From Candidatus Omnitrophota bacterium (GTDB lineage Bacteria > Omnitrophota > Gorgyraeia > JAUYCX01): a stretch of 64,000 nt of DNA. The stretch spans positions 62,001 to 126,000 of the forward strand of contig JAUYCX010000045.1 of assembly GCA_030692045.1 (NCBI GenBank), written 5' to 3'. How positions within the stretch are numbered: the first letter of the stretch is position 1; the number at the start of each line of letters is the position of its first letter. Positions 62,977 through 64,000 of the stretch are shown piece by piece. Position numbers and translations under genes: made by a program. The notes below the pieces were generated by a model that did no database searches, was not told where the DNA came from, and worked only from the letters and a program-made list of their open reading frames with translations.

Positions 62977-64000
62977 TTAAGTTCCGAATGGATGTAATTT
63001 ATGATAAATTCCTAAATTAAATTCGAAATCAATACAAGAATAACATTTACATCCTCTTCCCATTAAATCAGACTTGTTTAAATTTATTGATTCTCTACGA
63101 AAATTCTGATATCTTTGCGAATACCATATCTCTTTAAAAGAATTATGGTTTATATTGCCCAAGATAACATCATAGCAGCCGCAACAAGGAACTACATTTC
63201 CATCTGACAAAATTCTAGAAGTAACCCATCCCACATAACAAGGAATTTGAGAGTAATAAGTAGAGGTATATACCCCTGTAGTAAGCCCTTGTAAAATGAA
63301 TTCTTGATAAAAATCCATACTTGTTTCTATACCGAATTGCTTAGCTTTCTCTTTTGCATCTTTAAACAAATCTTTTAACTCGTCTAACTGGCTATTATTT
63401 AGAAGAAGTTCTCTAGTCTCAGGAATTACATCTATTCTTTTAATTCCTATAGATTCTGCTCCTACCTCTTTTGCTAACTCAACTATTTTTACTGTATCTT
63501 GGTAGTTAAGGTTACAAATTACATTTATTATCTGTATCTTAGGAGTTTTGCGATTAAATTTCTTTTTAAGTTCTGACAATAACTGTATCTGTGATTTAAT
63601 CCTTTCAAGGGTTCCCTCTTTTTGGTTAGGATGAATCTTTAGATAAGTGATAGGGGCAGCTGTTTGAAGGCTAAAATCTATATGGTCAACACCCAATTCA
63701 AAAAGATTCTTTGTTTTGTAGTCATTAAGATGCACGCCTGCGGTAATAAGCGATACTTCAAAACCATTTTTCTTAAGCGTTTCGATAACCTCAAATATCT
63801 TAGGATACAAAAGTGGTTCTCCTTGACCACCTAATATAACTCTCTTCACCTGAAGTCTTTTGAAATCTTTAACTAATTGTAAAAAAATATTATAATCAAT
63901 TTGTTTATTCAACCACTCTTGAGAGGGTGGGTTTTTTAATAGAGGCGACCAATACCAACACATTATACAGCCAACCGAACAATTCCGTGTAAGGTCAAGT
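62977..64000 (-). CDS. Radical SAM protein with SPASM/twitch C-terminus (partial, runs off edge)
   Basis: The first in-window ATG (63963) is not the real start. Reading the frame on to 64000 gives LDLTRNCSVGCIMCWYW, which completes the radical SAM motif (CX3CX2C) across that ATG. The rest has LGGQGEPLLYPKI, the C-terminal region DGNVVPCCGCYDVILGNI and CKCYSC, like the enzyme at 51344. The N-terminal strand lies beyond the window. Confidence 0.87.
   Translation of the reverse strand, partial: LDLTRNCSVGCIMCWYWSPLLKNPPSQEWLNKQIDYNIFLQLVKDFKRLQVKRVILGGQGEPLLYPKIFEVIETLKKNGFEVSLITAGVHLNDYKTKNLFELGVDHIDFSLQTAAPITYLKIHPNQKEGTLERIKSQIQLLSELKKKFNRKTPKIQIINVICNLNYQDTVKIVELAKEVGAESIGIKRIDVIPETRELLLNNSQLDELKDLFKDAKEKAKQFGIETSMDFYQEFILQGLTTGVYTSTYYSQIPCYVGWVTSRILSDGNVVPCCGCYDVILGNINHNSFKEIWYSQRYQNFRRESINLNKSDLMGRGCKCYSCIDFEFNLGIYHKLHPFGT

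Overview
The window looks like a piece of an uncultivated, AT-rich diderm (LPS-bearing) bacterium. Candidatus Omnitrophota (former OP3) is my best guess. The grounds are a lipid A pathway with a fused LpxC-FabZ and LpxI, BamA/Skp and LolCD, a split transketolase, McsA/McsB in a diderm, and a very large surface-glycan locus full of radical SAM genes. This placement is inference from gene content; no phylogeny was run. Every convincing gene lies on the minus strand, so the window reads from high to low coordinates.

Right part (about 28-64 kb): a surface polysaccharide or glycolipid locus. It holds a WecA/TagO-type initiating transferase, many GT2, GT4 and GT9 glycosyltransferases, two ArnT/PMT-like membrane enzymes, an asparagine-synthase-like amidotransferase, a DUF3473-type polysaccharide deacetylase and an ExeA-like ATPase. 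The last three resemble exosortase-A-associated EPS loci, but no exosortase is visible. Embedded at 43-64 kb are nine radical SAM genes: four with B12-binding-type N-termini and five of the SPASM/twitch type. They are interleaved with SDRs, methyltransferases and a tandem pair of internally duplicated TIGR04076 proteins. Many neighbours overlap by 4-14 bp, implying translational coupling. The last radical SAM gene runs off the right edge.

Middle (about 16-28 kb): housekeeping genes. nadE, hisG, a 32-codon AURKAIP1/COX24-like (bS22/mS38-type) ribosomal protein, a TPR protein, transketolase halves, ispE, a zinc-ribbon spoVG, tRNA-Gln(TTG), glmU, prs, rplY, pth, rpsF-ssb-rpsR-rplI and dnaB.

Left part (about 0-15 kb): bamA, skp, lpxD, lpxC-fabZ, lpxA and lpxI (outer membrane biogenesis), a superoxide reductase, a DUF362 ferredoxin protein, lysS, lolC, lolD, ilvE, mcsA and mcsB.

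The most unusual non-coding feature is a family of structured intercistronic repeats: four long copies (one cut by the window edge) and one solo hairpin. In the three copies whose ends can both be read, the element fills the space between the upstream gene and the Shine-Dalgarno of the next gene. Near-consensus sigma70-type promoters are visible before lysS, lpxA and bamA. For lpxA and bamA, and more weakly the ExeA-like gene, the -10 box lies only 9-10 nt from the ATG, which suggests leaderless mRNAs.
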